A DNA stretch of 64,000 nucleotides from NCBI GenBank assembly GCA_030433335.1, contig JAUILL010000001.1, positions 248,001 through 312,000 on the forward strand, given 5' to 3'. This document shows, piece after piece, positions 53,489 to 63,464 of this stretch; within the stretch, counting starts at the first letter, position 1, and the number at the start of each line of letters is the position of its first letter. A program made the translations under genes and the position numbers. The DNA comes from Alphaproteobacteria bacterium (GTDB lineage: Bacteria; Pseudomonadota; Alphaproteobacteria; Rhodobacterales; Rhodobacteraceae). A model generated the notes under the pieces. The model made no database searches, was not told the DNA's origin, and saw only the letters and a list, made by a program, of their open reading frames with translations.

Positions 53489-54853
53489 TTACATCAACTT
53501 GCGGCGCCGTGTCACCTGAATATCGAGATCAGTGATCTTTTTCCGCAGGGTATTCCGGTTAATTCCCAGCAAATCCGCGCATTTGGCCTGATTTCCACCG
53601 GTCGCATCGAGCGCAATTTCGATCAGTGGCAGTTCGATCTCGTGCAAGATTCGCTGATAGAGGCCGGGCGGCGGGAGAACGCCGCCATGCAGATCGAAGT
53701 ACCGACGCAGATGGCGCGCCACCGAAGCCGAAAGCTTTTCCTGAGGGGCGCCGCTCACCATGGGTTCGATGCTGGGCTGGTTACCAAGAACAGACTCAAC
53801 TTCGGTCTGGGTGATGTTCGGCTCGCGCGAGGTGACCACAAGGCGCTTCATCGCGTTTTCCAGCTGCCGAACGTTGCCCGGCCAGCTATAGGCGCGCACC
53901 ATCTTCTCGGCCTCTTCCGACAGTTGGCGTGCAGGAGCACCCTCTTGCTCGGACTTCATCAGGAAATGGGCGGCCAGCAGCGGGATGTCATCTACACGTT
54001 CCCGCAGCGCTGGCACCTGGATCGAAACACCGCCAAGGCGATAGAACAGATCCTGGCGGAACTCGCCGCTTTCCATGCGGTTGGTCAGGTCGGTCTGGCT
54101 GGTTGCCATGATCCGCGGCGCGTTGTCGGTCAAGCTGTCGAGCATGCGGACCACGCGGGCCTGTGCCTCTGCGCTCAGGTCACCCACTTCGTCGAACAAG
54201 AGCGAACCGCCGCGCGCTTTGGCCAGCGCCTGAGCCGGACCTTCAAGCGTTTCCAGATCGTTGGAGTTCACGGTCACGAACGGCAGAGTGCGACGATCGC
54301 TGAAGTCATGAATAGCCTTCGCAATCAGAGACTTACCAGAGCCACTTTCACCCGAAATCAGCACGGGCAGTTCGGTATTCATCACCCGCGCCACCAGACG
54401 ATACAGCGCCTGCATCGCGGGGGTGCGGCCCACCAAAGGCAGTTCGTCGGGTCGCTCTGGCTCTTCGATCGCGCGGGGAGCGCTGCGGGCGCTGCTTTCC
54501 AAGGCACGCGCGGTGCGCTTCATCAGGTCCGGCAGGTCGAACGGTTTGGGCAGGTAGTCGTACGCTTTGGCCTCGGCTGCCTGAATGGCGGTCATGATGG
54601 TGTTCTGCGCCGAGATCACAATGACCGGCAGGTTCGGACGTTCTTCGCCAATCTTGGGCAGCATTTCTAGACCGTTGCCGTCGGGCATCATCACGTCGCT
54701 GATCACAACGTCGCCCTTACCCTCGCTGACCCAGCGCATCAGCGTGGTTAGCGAACTGGTGGCGTGGACTTTACAGCCTGCGCGAGTCAGGGCTTGGGTC
54801 AACACCGTGCGAATGGTGCGATCGTCATCAGCGACCAATACAGTTCCGTCCAT
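53489..54853 (-). CDS. ntrC: nitrogen regulation response regulator NtrC
   Basis: The 454-residue protein has a receiver domain ([18 protein letters not shown]), an AAA+ domain ([26 protein letters not shown]) and a Fis-type HTH ([20 protein letters not shown]). The stretch between [14 protein letters not shown] and the Walker B is shortened and lacks GAFTGA, exactly as in Rhodobacter capsulatus NtrC, which activates the sigma-70 enzyme. It follows ntrB by 12 bases. Confidence 0.95.
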   Translation of the reverse strand: MDGTVLVADDDRTIRTVLTQALTRAGCKVHATSSLTTLMRWVSEGKGDVVISDVMMPDGNGLEMLPKIGEERPNLPVIVISAQNTIMTAIQAAEAKAYDYLPKPFDLPDLMKRTARALESSARSAPRAIEEPERPDELPLVGRTPAMQALYRLVARVMNTELPVLISGESGSGKSLIAKAIHDFSDRRTLPFVTVNSNDLETLEGPAQALAKARGGSLLFDEVGDLSAEAQARVVRMLDSLTDNAPRIMATSQTDLTNRMESGEFRQDLFYRLGGVSIQVPALRERVDDIPLLAAHFLMKSEQEGAPARQLSEEAEKMVRAYSWPGNVRQLENAMKRLVVTSREPNITQTEVESVLGNQPSIEPMVSGAPQEKLSASVARHLRRYFDLHGGVLPPPGLYQRILHEIELPLIEIALDATGGNQAKCADLLGINRNTLRKKITDLDIQVTRRRKLM

Positions 54854-54865
54854 AACCCGTTCTCC

Positions 54866-55966
54866 TTACTTCGAATTCTGCTCTTGGGCTGCCTTCATCT
54901 CTTGGCGCACAGCACGGGGCACCTGGGGCAGCGAAATGCGAAAAGTTGTTTTGCCGGGGACCGAATCCACCGAAATCCAGCCGTCATGTTCCGAGATAAT
55001 CTTGCTGACCAAGGCCAGCCCCAGTCCAGTCCCGTTCTCCCGACCCGAGACGAAAGGATCGAACACATCGTCAGCGATTTCCGGCGGCAGACCGGGTCCG
55101 TCATCCTGAATCTCAATCTGCAGGGGCAGCGCCTTGCCGCCGCCGTCCTTGCGTCGCAGACGCAGGGAGTATTCGTAGTAGGTGCGCATCTTGATCGTGC
55201 CGCCCCCATTGCCCGCCGCTTGAGAGGCGTTCTTCAGCAGGTTCAGGATCACCTGAAGCAGTTGGTCCGCATCCACCCATGCTTCGGGCAGTGAGGGGTC
55301 GAAATCCTCGACAAAGGTCATGTTCGCGCCATAGCCAAGGATGGCCGAGCGGCGCGCTCGGTCCAGAATGTCGTGCAGGTTCACAGCCGCCAGCTTGGGC
55401 GGGCGTTGGTTGCCGAACTGTTCCACCTGATCCAAAAGGCCCGCGATGCGGCGGGTTTCCCCGACGATCAGGTCAGTCAGTTCTAAGTCCTGCTTGGGCA
55501 GGCTCATGGACAAGAGCTGAGCAGCGCCGGCGATTCCAGCCAAGGGGTTCTTGATCTCGTGCGCCAGCATCTGCGCCATACCGATGGCGGATTTGGCGGC
55601 GGACTTCACGGTCTGTCCTTGGGTGATCCGGCCCGCGAATTCACGGGTGGACAGCAGGAACAGGAATTTCCCCGGCGAGCCAATCAAGGGCGCGATCTGC
55701 AGCGTACACTGCAAGGGCGCGCGATCGCCCGTCCCGACGTCCACGTCGTTCACAATCAGGACCGAATTGTCTTTGCGGGCGCGGCCAAAGGCTTCTTCGA
55801 TGGGCGCATCTACCGCCAGCACGTCAAACACCGGATAGCCGATCATCGAGCGGGTCGAGTGGTTCAGAAACCCCTCCGCCGCCGGATTCATGTCCGCGAT
55901 CTTGTCGTTTTCGTCGATCAGCAGACCCGGAATGGGCAGCGAATTCCAAAGGGTATCAAGGGTCAT
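54866..55966 (-). CDS. ntrB: nitrogen regulation sensor kinase NtrB
   Basis: The start at 55966 overlaps the dusB stop by 4 bases (ATGA); the frame runs further upstream only inside dusB. The 366-residue soluble kinase has a PAS domain ([20 protein letters not shown]), the H-box [20 protein letters not shown] and the ATPase boxes ([29 protein letters not shown]). It controls NtrC in response to PII. Confidence 0.96.
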   Translation of the reverse strand: MTLDTLWNSLPIPGLLIDENDKIADMNPAAEGFLNHSTRSMIGYPVFDVLAVDAPIEEAFGRARKDNSVLIVNDVDVGTGDRAPLQCTLQIAPLIGSPGKFLFLLSTREFAGRITQGQTVKSAAKSAIGMAQMLAHEIKNPLAGIAGAAQLLSMSLPKQDLELTDLIVGETRRIAGLLDQVEQFGNQRPPKLAAVNLHDILDRARRSAILGYGANMTFVEDFDPSLPEAWVDADQLLQVILNLLKNASQAAGNGGGTIKMRTYYEYSLRLRRKDGGGKALPLQIEIQDDGPGLPPEIADDVFDPFVSGRENGTGLGLALVSKIISEHDGWISVDSVPGKTTFRISLPQVPRAVRQEMKAAQEQNSK

Positions 55967-56946
55967 GCCGCCTCTCCCATAGGGTTCAGCAGCGCCTCTT
56001 CCAGATGCTCGAAAACAGCGGACGGCTCTTTTGCCGTCAAGACCTGACGCCGTGTTGCGGCGTTCGTTTGTGCGTTGTCCATATACCAGCCTAGATGTTT
56101 GCGTGCGACCTTGAGCCCAAGCTCCACGCCATAGAAAGAAAGCATTTCGTCGTAATGTCCGGCGACCATCTCCAAGAGCGCTTGGCCCTCGGGGATTTCG
56201 GGCGCAGGGGTGCCGAACAGCGCGTGCGCCACTTCGGCCAGAATCCAAGGGCGCCCTTGGGCACCGCGTCCGATCATCACCCCGTCCGCGCCGGATTGGT
56301 CTAGCGCCATGCGCGCCGTGTCTGCGTCCACGATGTCGCCATTGGCCACGACCGGAATGCTGACCGCTTGTTTGACGTTCGCGATGGCGGCCCAATCGGC
56401 GGCGCCTTTGTAGAATTGGCATCGGGTGCGGCCATGGATGGTCATCATCTTGACGCCTGCCGTTTCGGCGCGCTGCGCCAGCTCTGCCGCGTTCAGGCAA
56501 TCATCGTCCCAACCAAGGCGGCACTTCAGCGTCACCGGCACGTCCACGGCGCTCACCACGGCCTCGATAAGGGTCAAAGCATGATCCAGATCGCGCATCA
56601 GCGCCGAACCAGAATAGCCGTTCGTCACCTTCTTGGCGGGGCATCCCATGTTAATGTCGATCACGCGGGCACCGTCACCGGCCACGCGCTTGGCGGCTTC
56701 GGCCATCCAATAGGCGTCCTTGCCCGCGATCTGCACCGACGTACGATCCACACCGATGCCAAGCTCGGCTTTGGCCCGCACGCCCGGTTTTGACTGAATC
56801 ATCTCTTGGCTGGCGACCATCTCGCTCACCACCAACCCCGCGCCAAAGCGCGACACCAGATTGCGGAAGGGCAAATCGGTGATCCCCGCCAAGGGGGCCA
56901 AGAGGACTGGAGGCTCGATCAAGAGGTTTGCCACGCGAATGGACAA
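55963..56946 (-). CDS. dusB: tRNA-dihydrouridine synthase DusB (NifR3)
   Basis: The 327-residue flavoprotein has the Dus signatures [36 protein letters not shown] (active-site Cys) and [16 protein letters not shown]. It reduces uridines in the tRNA D-loop. As nifR3 it heads the ntrBC operon in R. capsulatus, the order seen here. The start is a TTG at 56946 with AAGGA eight bases upstream; no ATG fits. Confidence 0.95.
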   Translation of the reverse strand: MSIRVANLLIEPPVLLAPLAGITDLPFRNLVSRFGAGLVVSEMVASQEMIQSKPGVRAKAELGIGVDRTSVQIAGKDAYWMAEAAKRVAGDGARVIDINMGCPAKKVTNGYSGSALMRDLDHALTLIEAVVSAVDVPVTLKCRLGWDDDCLNAAELAQRAETAGVKMMTIHGRTRCQFYKGAADWAAIANVKQAVSIPVVANGDIVDADTARMALDQSGADGVMIGRGAQGRPWILAEVAHALFGTPAPEIPEGQALLEMVAGHYDEMLSFYGVELGLKVARKHLGWYMDNAQTNAATRRQVLTAKEPSAVFEHLEEALLNPMGEAA

Positions 56947-56981
56947 ATGATTAATCCTTGTGCAATTGATATTGTGTTATC

Positions 56982-57015
56982 CAGCACTCGCCTTTCTTTC
57001 AACGGCGAGGTGCTG
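56982..57015. other. stem-loop in the dusB-ispDF divergent spacer
   Basis: CAGCACTCGCC (56982-56992) pairs with GGCGA-G-GTGCTG (57004-57015, one bulged G). No T-run follows on either side. It lies in the divergent promoter region and may be a protein-binding site or a leader structure. Confidence 0.4.
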
Positions 57016-57125
57016 ATTTAGCGCCCACATTTAAGCTAACGCACATTTTTTAATCACAACTGAGGGGTAGATTGCCAGCGCTGTTTGTTCGGCCTATGCA
57101 GGGCAGGAATTACAGGACGAGGGCT

Positions 57126-58253
57126 ATGACCACAGCAGCAGTCATTGTTGCCGCAGGCCGCGGCACCCGCGCTGGGGGCGATATTCCCAAGCAATGGCGG
57201 TCTTTGGGTACACGTTTGGTGGGCGAATACAGCGTCGCAACCCTGACCGCGCATCCCGATGTGGCCCATGTGGTTGTGGTGGTGCACCCTGACGATCTGG
57301 CGTTCGCGCAGGGGCTCGGTTGGACCTGCGTCACCGGCGGCGCGTCCCGTCGGGATTCGGTGGTGAACGGGCTAGAGGCTTTAGCGGACAAGGGCGTGAC
57401 CAAGGTGCTGATCCACGACATCGCGCGCCCCGGCCTGACCGATCAGGTGATCGACGATGTGATCGCGGCGCTCGACACCCACCAAGGGGCCGCGCCCGCC
57501 CTGCCCGTCGTTGATGCGCTCTGGATCGGGGCGGACGGGAATGTGAACGGGACGCAGCCGCGGGACGGGCTATATCGCGCTCAGACGCCCCAAGGGTTTC
57601 ACTATGATGCGATCCTGAACGCCCATCGCACCCACGGACAGGACGCCGCCGATGATGTCGAGGTCGCCCGCGCCGCGGGCATGACCGTCGCGATCACCGC
57701 AGGGTCCGAGGATAATTTCAAGATTACGCACCCGCAGGACTTTGCCCGCGCGGCGCGACTGTTGGAGACAGGTATGGATATCAGACTAGGCAATGGCTAC
57801 GACGTGCACGCGTTTGAAGAGGGCGATCACGTCATCCTCTGCGGCGTGAAGGTGCCGCACACCAAGGCGCTTAAGGGCCATTCGGATGCAGACGTGGGCA
57901 TGCACGCCATCACCGACGCGATCTACGGCGCGCTGGCCGAGGGCGACATCGGCCGCCACTTCCCCCCGTCAGACATGCAGTGGAAAGGCGCCGCATCCGA
58001 GATTTTCCTGAAGCACGCGGTGGATCTGGCGACCTCCAAAGGGTTCACCATCAGCAATGTCGACTGCACCTTGATCTGCGAACGCCCCAAGGTCGGCCCC
58101 CACGCGGACGCGATGATGGAGGCCCTGTCGGCGATCATGGGCATCGCCAAGGACCGCATCTCGGTCAAGGCAACCACCAGCGAACGTCTGGGATTCACGG
58201 GCCGCGAAGAGGGCATCGCCTCGATCGCCACAGCAACCTTGGTGAAGCTATGA
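57126..58253 (+). CDS. ispDF: bifunctional IspD-IspF (MEP pathway)
   Basis: The start at 57126 begins [19 protein letters not shown], the IspD nucleotide-binding loop. IspD (about residues 1-216) forms CDP-methylerythritol; IspF (about 217-375, [31 protein letters not shown]) cyclises to the 2,4-cyclodiphosphate. The fusion is typical of alphaproteobacteria and serves isoprenoid synthesis. It overlaps pgpA by 4 bases. Confidence 0.97.
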   Translation: MTTAAVIVAAGRGTRAGGDIPKQWRSLGTRLVGEYSVATLTAHPDVAHVVVVVHPDDLAFAQGLGWTCVTGGASRRDSVVNGLEALADKGVTKVLIHDIARPGLTDQVIDDVIAALDTHQGAAPALPVVDALWIGADGNVNGTQPRDGLYRAQTPQGFHYDAILNAHRTHGQDAADDVEVARAAGMTVAITAGSEDNFKITHPQDFARAARLLETGMDIRLGNGYDVHAFEEGDHVILCGVKVPHTKALKGHSDADVGMHAITDAIYGALAEGDIGRHFPPSDMQWKGAASEIFLKHAVDLATSKGFTISNVDCTLICERPKVGPHADAMMEALSAIMGIAKDRISVKATTSERLGFTGREEGIASIATATLVKL

Positions 58254-58741
58254 GCAAGTTTATCGCAACCTTCTTTGGCGTCGGAAATCTGCCTAAGGCA
58301 CCGGGCACATGGGGGTCACTGGCCGCCCTGCCCGTCGGCTATGTGCTGCATGAGACCATTGGTTTCTACGGGTTCGCCATTGCCACTGTGGCGGTGTTCA
58401 TCATCGGCTGGTGGGCGACGGCTGCGGCGACCAAGGGCAGCGACAACCACGACCCAAGCGAGATCGTCATTGACGAAGTGGCGGGCCAGTGGATCGCCCT
58501 GCTGCCGGTGTCGCTCGGTGCGACCCATGCGGGCGCGGACATGCTGGCCCTGTGGCCGGGCTGGGTTGTGGCGTTCGTCGGTTTCCGCCTGTTTGACATC
58601 TGGAAGCCGGGGCCTGTGGGTTGGGCAGACCGCCGCGGCGACGCGCTTGGCGTGATGCTGGACGACGTTTTCGCAGGCCTGATCGCTGGAATCTGTGTTA
58701 TGATCGGCGCAGGGATCAGCCACGGGTTGCTTGGCGTATGA
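58250..58741 (+). CDS. pgpA: phosphatidylglycerophosphatase A
   Basis: The start at 58250 overlaps the ispDF stop (ATGA). The 163-residue membrane protein has [35 protein letters not shown] and the C-terminal [16 protein letters not shown], the conserved acidic motifs of PgpA. It dephosphorylates phosphatidylglycerophosphate to phosphatidylglycerol. Confidence 0.95.
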   Translation: MSKFIATFFGVGNLPKAPGTWGSLAALPVGYVLHETIGFYGFAIATVAVFIIGWWATAAATKGSDNHDPSEIVIDEVAGQWIALLPVSLGATHAGADMLALWPGWVVAFVGFRLFDIWKPGPVGWADRRGDALGVMLDDVFAGLIAGICVMIGAGISHGLLGV

Positions 58742-59205
58742 GCTTGGCCGTTGAAATTCTGAATCGCTACAAGGCAGAGGGGCGCATGATCGCCACCGCC
58801 GAAAGCTGCACGGGCGGCATGGTTAGCGCCGCCCTGACCGACATCCCCGGCTCCAGCGCCGTGGTCGAGCGGGGCTATGTCACCTATACCAATCTGGCGA
58901 AGCAGCAGATGCTGGGGGTCAAAGCGGAAACGCTAGAGGCTGTTGGCGCTGTTTCCGAAGAGGTCGCGCGGGAAATGGCTACGGGCGCACTTGCGAACTC
59001 GGCGGCAAATGTGGCGGTCAGCATCACCGGCATCGCAGGCCCCGGCGGGTCAGAGCATAAACCCGAAGGGCGCGTGTGTTTCGGCATCGCCACCGACGGC
59101 GGCTACATCCACACCGAAACGATGGAGTTTGAAGCGTTGGGGCGCGACATGGTGCGCGCCGCCGCGCGGGATCACGCCTTGGCGCTGCTCTTGTCCGCCC
59201 CGTAA
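58738..59205 (+). CDS. pncC: CinA C-terminal-type nicotinamide-nucleotide amidase
   Basis: The start at 58738 overlaps the pgpA stop (ATGA). The 155-residue protein is a stand-alone CinA C-terminal domain: TAESCTGGMVSAALTDIPGSS (catalytic Ser), YTNLAKQQMLGV and SITGIAGPGG. It deamidates nicotinamide mononucleotide in NAD recycling. The 3' end overlaps the convergent Coq10/RatA-like gene by 34 bases. Confidence 0.92.
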   Translation: MSLAVEILNRYKAEGRMIATAESCTGGMVSAALTDIPGSSAVVERGYVTYTNLAKQQMLGVKAETLEAVGAVSEEVAREMATGALANSAANVAVSITGIAGPGGSEHKPEGRVCFGIATDGGYIHTETMEFEALGRDMVRAAARDHALALLLSAP

Positions 59206-59639
59206 AGCGTGTTCGCGCGGTCCAGAAACGCGCGCACAATTCGTTGCATCGCCTCGTTGAACACAAGTCCGATGATCCGCTGAAGCATGGCGTTCTTGAA
59301 TTCGAAATCCACAAAGAACGCCACTTCGCAGCCGCCCTCGACATCTTTGAACGACCAGTTGGACTTCATGTATTTGAAGGGGCCGTCCAGATATTCGGTA
59401 TCGATCTGCCGCTTCTCGGGCCACAGGGTCACGCGGCTGCCGAACCGTTCGCGGAACACCTTGAAGCTGATGACCAAGTCCGCATCCATCACGGTCGCCT
59501 CACCCTCTTGGGTCGTCTGACGCACACGCGCCGCGGCACACCACGGCAGGAACTTGGGGTAGCTGTTCACATCCGCCACCAGATCATACATCTGCTGCGC
59601 GGTGTACGGCATAAAACGGTTTTCGGAATGGGTCGGCAT
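59172..59639 (-). CDS. Coq10/RatA-like START-domain protein
   Basis: The 155-residue SRPBCC (START-like) protein contains [20 protein letters not shown], the family entry motif, and [20 protein letters not shown]. Mitochondrial Coq10 binds ubiquinone and aids its delivery; E. coli RatA was described as an inhibitor of ribosome association. In an alphaproteobacterium the Coq10-like role is the more natural guess. No antitoxin partner is adjacent. Confidence 0.85.
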   Translation of the reverse strand: MPTHSENRFMPYTAQQMYDLVADVNSYPKFLPWCAAARVRQTTQEGEATVMDADLVISFKVFRERFGSRVTLWPEKRQIDTEYLDGPFKYMKSNWSFKDVEGGCEVAFFVDFEFKNAMLQRIIGLVFNEAMQRIVRAFLDRANTLYGADKSSAKA

Positions 59640-59712
59640 AGCACCAAGGATTATTCGTGACAGTGGTGCAGCATTTCGTAGTATACGCCCGAAACTTCAA
59701 GGGGGATCTCCC

Positions 59713-60249
59713 GTGTCGCGTCCATATGTCATCGACGAAATGATCTCGGCCAAGGCCATTGCGGCCCGCATCGAAGAGCTGGCCAAGGAAATCACACAGG
59801 AATACGCGGACACCGAGCAGCTGGTTGTGATCGGCCTATTGCGCGGCAGTTTCGTGTTCATTGCGGACCTTGCCCGCGAGTTGGACCTTCCGGTCGAGGT
59901 CGACTTCATGGAGGTCAGTTCCTATGGGAACGAGATGGTAAGCTCGCGCGAAGTCCGCATCCTCAAGGACCTGCGCGGCCAGATCGAAGGGCGCGATGTT
60001 CTGGTGGTCGAGGATATTGTGGATACGGGGCATACGTTGTCCCATGTCATCTCTCTGCTGAAGTCACGCAAGCCCAAGCGTCTAAAAACAATCGCACTTC
60101 TGGACAAACCATCGCGACGCGAGGTGGATTTCGAAGCGGATTATATCGGCTTCGAGATCCCTGACGAATTCGTGGTCGGCTACGGGATCGACTACGCACA
60201 GCGGAACCGGAACCTTGGGTATATCGGCAAGGTCAGGTTCCCAGAATGA
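59713..60249 (+). CDS. hpt: hypoxanthine phosphoribosyltransferase
   Basis: The start is the GTG at 59713, seven bases after AAGGGGG; the longer frame has no support. The 178-residue protein has the PRPP loop [14 protein letters not shown] and the N-terminal [17 protein letters not shown]. It salvages hypoxanthine (and often guanine) to the nucleotide. Its stop overlaps the start of a small membrane protein gene by 4 bases. Confidence 0.94.
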   Translation: MSRPYVIDEMISAKAIAARIEELAKEITQEYADTEQLVVIGLLRGSFVFIADLARELDLPVEVDFMEVSSYGNEMVSSREVRILKDLRGQIEGRDVLVVEDIVDTGHTLSHVISLLKSRKPKRLKTIALLDKPSRREVDFEADYIGFEIPDEFVVGYGIDYAQRNRNLGYIGKVRFPE

Positions 60250-60431
60250 ACCTATTTTGGCTGATCCGTATGTCCCAGTGGGTGCGGAACCCGCCCTCGC
60301 CCCAGCGAGTGAAGCTGGTGCTTGGCGTAATAGCACTCTGCTTGATTATTGTCGGGATCGAGTTTTTCTGGGGTTGGCCCGAGTGGCTGACCACAAATGG
60401 CAACCTGCGGGGCGGCGTGCCGCGCTTCTGA
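60246..60431 (+). CDS. small single-helix membrane protein (61 aa), unknown function
   Basis: The frame starts with ATGA overlap on the hpt stop, which strongly suggests coupled translation. The 61-residue product has a basic N-terminal part ([14 protein letters not shown]), one membrane helix ([19 protein letters not shown]) and a short tail. Coding status is supported by the overlap, the clean membrane topology and the terminator 30 bases after its stop. I do not recognise a named family. Confidence 0.75.
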   Translation: MNLFWLIRMSQWVRNPPSPQRVKLVLGVIALCLIIVGIEFFWGWPEWLTTNGNLRGGVPRF

Positions 60432-60457
60432 CAATGACGTGAAGCCCGCACGGCAAT

Positions 60458-60489
60458 AAAAAACGGGACGCAAAAGCGTCCCGTTTTTC
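60458..60489. terminator. bidirectional terminator, hpt operon and lipA
   Basis: ACGGGACGC (60463-60471), loop AAAA, GCGTCCCGT (60476-60484), flanked by A5 and T5 so that both strands have a T-run. Confidence 0.92.
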
Positions 60490-60505
60490 GTCTTGGTGTG
60501 AAAGA

Positions 60506-61456
60506 TCAGGCTTCCGCCAGTTTCTTCAGACGGTTCTCGCGCAGGCGCGCAAAGTCATCGCCCGCGTGGTAGCTGGAGCGTGTCAGCGGCGTGGCTGAAA
60601 CCATCAGGAAGTTCTTGGCCCATGCGGCTTTCTCGTAGGCTGCGAACTCTTCAGGGGTCACAAAGCGGTCGACCTTGTGGTGCTTCGGCGTCGGCTGCAG
60701 GTACTGGCCGATGGTCAGGAAATCCACATCAGCGGCGCGCATGTCGTCCATGACCTGACGCACTTGTTCGTTCGTTTCACCAAGGCCGACCATGATGCCC
60801 GACTTGGTAAAGATGGTGGGATCGATCTCTTTGACCCGCTGGAGCAGACGCAACGAATGGAAGTAGCGCGCACCAGGCCGCACGGACGGATACTGGCCCG
60901 GCACGGTTTCGAGGTTGTGGTTAAACACATCAGGCTTAGCAGCCACGACGGTTTCCAGCACCGAAGGCGCACATTTCAGAAAGTCAGGCGTCAGAATTTC
61001 AATGGTGGTCTCGGGGCTGCGGTGGCGGACTGCGCGAATGGTCTGGGCAAAATGCTCTGCCCCGCCGTCATCCAGATCGTCACGGTCGACCGAGGTGATC
61101 ACGACGTGCTTCAGGCCCAGTTTCTGCACCGCGTCGGCGACACGGCCCGGCTCGAACACGTCCAGCGCGTCGGGGCGACCGGTGGCGATGTTGCAGAACG
61201 AACAGCCGCGCGTACAGATGTCGCCCATGATCATCATGGTCGCGTGACCCTGGCTCCAGCACTCGCCGACGTTGGGGCAGCCCGCCTCTTCGCAAACGGT
61301 GACCAGCCCGTGGTCGCGCATGATTTTATGGGTCTCGCGGTATCCCTCGCTGGTGGGTGCCTTGACGCGGATCCACTCAGGCTTCTTGGGCTGAGCGTTG
61401 TCAGGGCGATGCGCCTTTTCGGGGTGGCGCTGGCTGGGGATCTTGAGGTCTCGCAC
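60506..61456 (-). CDS. lipA: lipoyl synthase
   Basis: The 316-residue radical SAM enzyme has the auxiliary cluster motif Cys55/Cys60/Cys66 ([12 protein letters not shown]) and the SAM cluster CTRGCSFC (Cys81, 85, 88), plus the C-terminal RSSYHAG. It inserts two sulfurs into octanoyl groups to make lipoyl cofactors. The start is a GTG at 61456 with GGAG seven bases upstream. Confidence 0.97.
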   Translation of the reverse strand: MRDLKIPSQRHPEKAHRPDNAQPKKPEWIRVKAPTSEGYRETHKIMRDHGLVTVCEEAGCPNVGECWSQGHATMMIMGDICTRGCSFCNIATGRPDALDVFEPGRVADAVQKLGLKHVVITSVDRDDLDDGGAEHFAQTIRAVRHRSPETTIEILTPDFLKCAPSVLETVVAAKPDVFNHNLETVPGQYPSVRPGARYFHSLRLLQRVKEIDPTIFTKSGIMVGLGETNEQVRQVMDDMRAADVDFLTIGQYLQPTPKHHKVDRFVTPEEFAAYEKAAWAKNFLMVSATPLTRSSYHAGDDFARLRENRLKKLAEA

Positions 61457-61773
61457 GGGGTGACTCCAGACGGGGTTTTGTTGCGTTGTCCTACTTTAGT
61501 GCGCGTTTACCCAAAGTTCCAGTTCTGTGCGCGTGGTTTGCGTGCGGCGCATTGCGCGTTTGCACTGGAGGAATAGGTCACATGGCACGCTTGTTTTTAA
61601 GGCGATCCCCGCCAAACAAACGGGCATAACCTGCGGCTTTTGCGCCAGAATTGGCCGGAGACCAGAAATCGTGACTGGGGCCATTGCACCCGTTTTGGAA
61701 CGATTCTATTTCTTGCTGCAGGCGCATCACTGCGTCGCAGCATTCCCTTCCCCACCTCTACGGAGAGTTCGAC
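61457..61773. other. lipA-peroxiredoxin divergent spacer, no firm gene
   Basis: About 320 bases. It holds a likely promoter for the peroxiredoxin gene at 61684-61712 and a 15-codon frame at 61582-61629 behind GGAGG, which may be a leader peptide or chance. I see no clear OxyR site. Confidence 0.5.
61684..61712 (+). promoter_or_regulatory. candidate promoter of the peroxiredoxin gene
   Basis: TTGCAC (61684-61689) and TATTTC (61707-61712) are 17 bases apart, giving a leader of about 55 bases before the start codon. Confidence 0.45.
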
Positions 61774-62325
61774 ATGAAGCCTGGCATCCGTCTGCCCGAA
61801 GTCACCTTCCACACCCGCGTCCGCGACGAAGCTGTTGGCGGTCCCAACCCCTTCCGCTGGGAAGACAAGACCACCGCTGACTACTTTGCTGGCAAGCGCG
61901 TGATCCTGTTCTCGCTGCCTGGCGCGTTCACCCCCACCTGCTCGACCTACCAACTGCCCGGTTTCGAAGAGAACTTTGCCAAGTTCCAGGAACTGGGTGT
62001 CGACGAGATCTACTGCATGTCCGTGAATGACAGCTTTGTCATGAACAAGTGGGCCCAGATGCAAGAGATCAAGAACGTCAAAGTCATCCCCGATGGCTCG
62101 GGCGAATTTACCCGCAAGATCGGCATGCTGGTCGCCAAAGAGAATCTTGGCTTTGGCATGCGCTCGTGGCGCTACGCGGCTGTCGTCAAAGACGGCGTTG
62201 TCGAAGCATGGTTCGAAGAGCCCGGCCGTTGCGACAACTTCGGCGAGGATCCCTATGGCGAGAGCTCGCCCGAGACCCTGCTGGCCTATCTGGAAAACGC
62301 GTCGAAGCCCGTCGCTGCTGAGTAA
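61774..62325 (+). CDS. peroxiredoxin (Prx5-like)
   Basis: The start at 61774 has GGAGAG six bases upstream. The 183-residue protein has the peroxidatic motif PGAFTPTCSTYQLP (Cys56) of the Prx5/AhpE-like subfamily and IYCMSVNDSFVMNKW. It reduces hydrogen and organic peroxides with thiols or glutaredoxin. The convergent neighbour is oxyR, so the two probably belong to one oxidative-stress locus. Confidence 0.93.
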   Translation: MKPGIRLPEVTFHTRVRDEAVGGPNPFRWEDKTTADYFAGKRVILFSLPGAFTPTCSTYQLPGFEENFAKFQELGVDEIYCMSVNDSFVMNKWAQMQEIKNVKVIPDGSGEFTRKIGMLVAKENLGFGMRSWRYAAVVKDGVVEAWFEEPGRCDNFGEDPYGESSPETLLAYLENASKPVAAE

Positions 62326-62351
62326 TCGGCTTTCCTAATTTAGAACGTTTG

Positions 62352-62400
62352 CGCCCTGCGCTCCGGATCGGAGCGCAGGGCGTTTGAGTATTTAAAGCAA
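62352..62400. repeat. terminator hairpin with GAGTATTT tail, copy 2
   Basis: CGCCCTGCGCTCC (62352-62364), loop GGATC, GGAGCGCAGGGCG (62370-62382), a 13-bp perfect stem, followed by TTTGAGTATTTAAAGCAAA and AAGAAG. It terminates the peroxiredoxin gene, and the tail resembles the one at 31209-31236. Confidence 0.7.
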
Positions 62401-62408
62401 AAAGAAGC

Positions 62409-63332
62409 CTAGAATGCTGTGCGGGCGTCTTGGACCAGTTCATTTCCCACGCGGGTTAGGATGTCGCCAAGCTCGGTGAACCAGCCGTCGTCGCCCGCTA
62501 TATTGCGCCGCACGAGGCCGATTGTGCGGCTCGGTTCTGCGCCATGAAAGCGTGAGAGCGCCATGTCTGGGGCCGCGCGGCTTTCGGTAATGGCCGCGAT
62601 TTCTGGCAGAAGTGTCAGGCCGAATCCTGCCGCCACCATTCTAGAGAGCGTCGCCAGAGAAGACGCCCCCATGTTGATCTGGTGATTGGAGCGGCCGCAC
62701 ACTTCGAGAGCTTGATCGGTCAGGCAATGGCCGTCTTCGAGAAGAAGAAGTTGGTCGGGGTCGAGAGAGACCGGCCGCAACTCTTCCTGATTTTGGCCAA
62801 GGGCGTTCAAACGCGCCTGTGACCCCGCGAGAAGAAACCGGTCTTCGAAGAGTGGGCGTTCGACCAGACCATTGACCTCGGCAGGCAGCGCGATCACGGC
62901 GGCATCAAGGTCCCCCTGCTGGATAGCCAGGAGCAAGCGTTCTGTTTTGGCCTCTTGGACCTGAACATCGAGGCTCAGATCCCGTGCCCTGAGTTCCCCC
63001 AAAGCCGTGGGAAGAAGATAAGGCGCAACAGTCGGGATCATGCCGATGTAGAGCTTGCCCGCCAAACCATCGCGCCACCGTGCCGAATGTTCTAGCATCC
63101 GCACCTTGGCGACGATGTCCCGCGCCTGATCCAGCGCCAATCGCCCGAAAGGTGTTAGCGTGACATCTCTGGCATGACGCTCCACCAAGGGCCCGCCGAG
63201 TGTGGCCTCCAGTTCTTTGATCTGAACCGAGAGTGCGGGCTGGCTGATGTTCACAATCGCCGCCGCCTGACCGAAGTGGCGGCGTTCAGCAAGGGCGATG
63301 AAGTATTCCAGCTGTCTAAGGGTAATTCTCAT
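62409..63332 (-). CDS. oxyR: peroxide-sensing LysR regulator OxyR
   Basis: The 307-residue protein has the LysR HTH (about 1-60, LRQLEYFIALAERRHFGQAA) and the two redox Cys of OxyR, Cys203 and Cys212, in GHCLTDQALEVCG. Peroxide joins them in a disulfide that turns the protein into an activator. It is convergent with a peroxiredoxin gene and divergent from a VIT-type metal transporter. Confidence 0.93.
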   Translation of the reverse strand: MRITLRQLEYFIALAERRHFGQAAAIVNISQPALSVQIKELEATLGGPLVERHARDVTLTPFGRLALDQARDIVAKVRMLEHSARWRDGLAGKLYIGMIPTVAPYLLPTALGELRARDLSLDVQVQEAKTERLLLAIQQGDLDAAVIALPAEVNGLVERPLFEDRFLLAGSQARLNALGQNQEELRPVSLDPDQLLLLEDGHCLTDQALEVCGRSNHQINMGASSLATLSRMVAAGFGLTLLPEIAAITESRAAPDMALSRFHGAEPSRTIGLVRRNIAGDDGWFTELGDILTRVGNELVQDARTAF

Positions 63333-63464
63333 AGCTTCAGATTATCGCCATTCGCGACCGTCTGCCAGAGCAGCGCTGCGGGATGCGGCAATCAAGCCGT
63401 GCTCTGATCTTGCGATAGTGCCTAGGCGGTTTAAGCTGCTGATGCAGCCAGGAAAGGCCCCAGC

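Noticed and set aside
55967..56500. Long extension of NtrB upstream of 55966
   Set aside because: It is the antisense-frame shadow of dusB; NtrB homologues begin with the PAS domain found right after 55966.
59172..59639. RatA toxin of a toxin-antitoxin pair
   Set aside because: No antitoxin gene is adjacent and the Coq10-like interpretation fits the lineage better.
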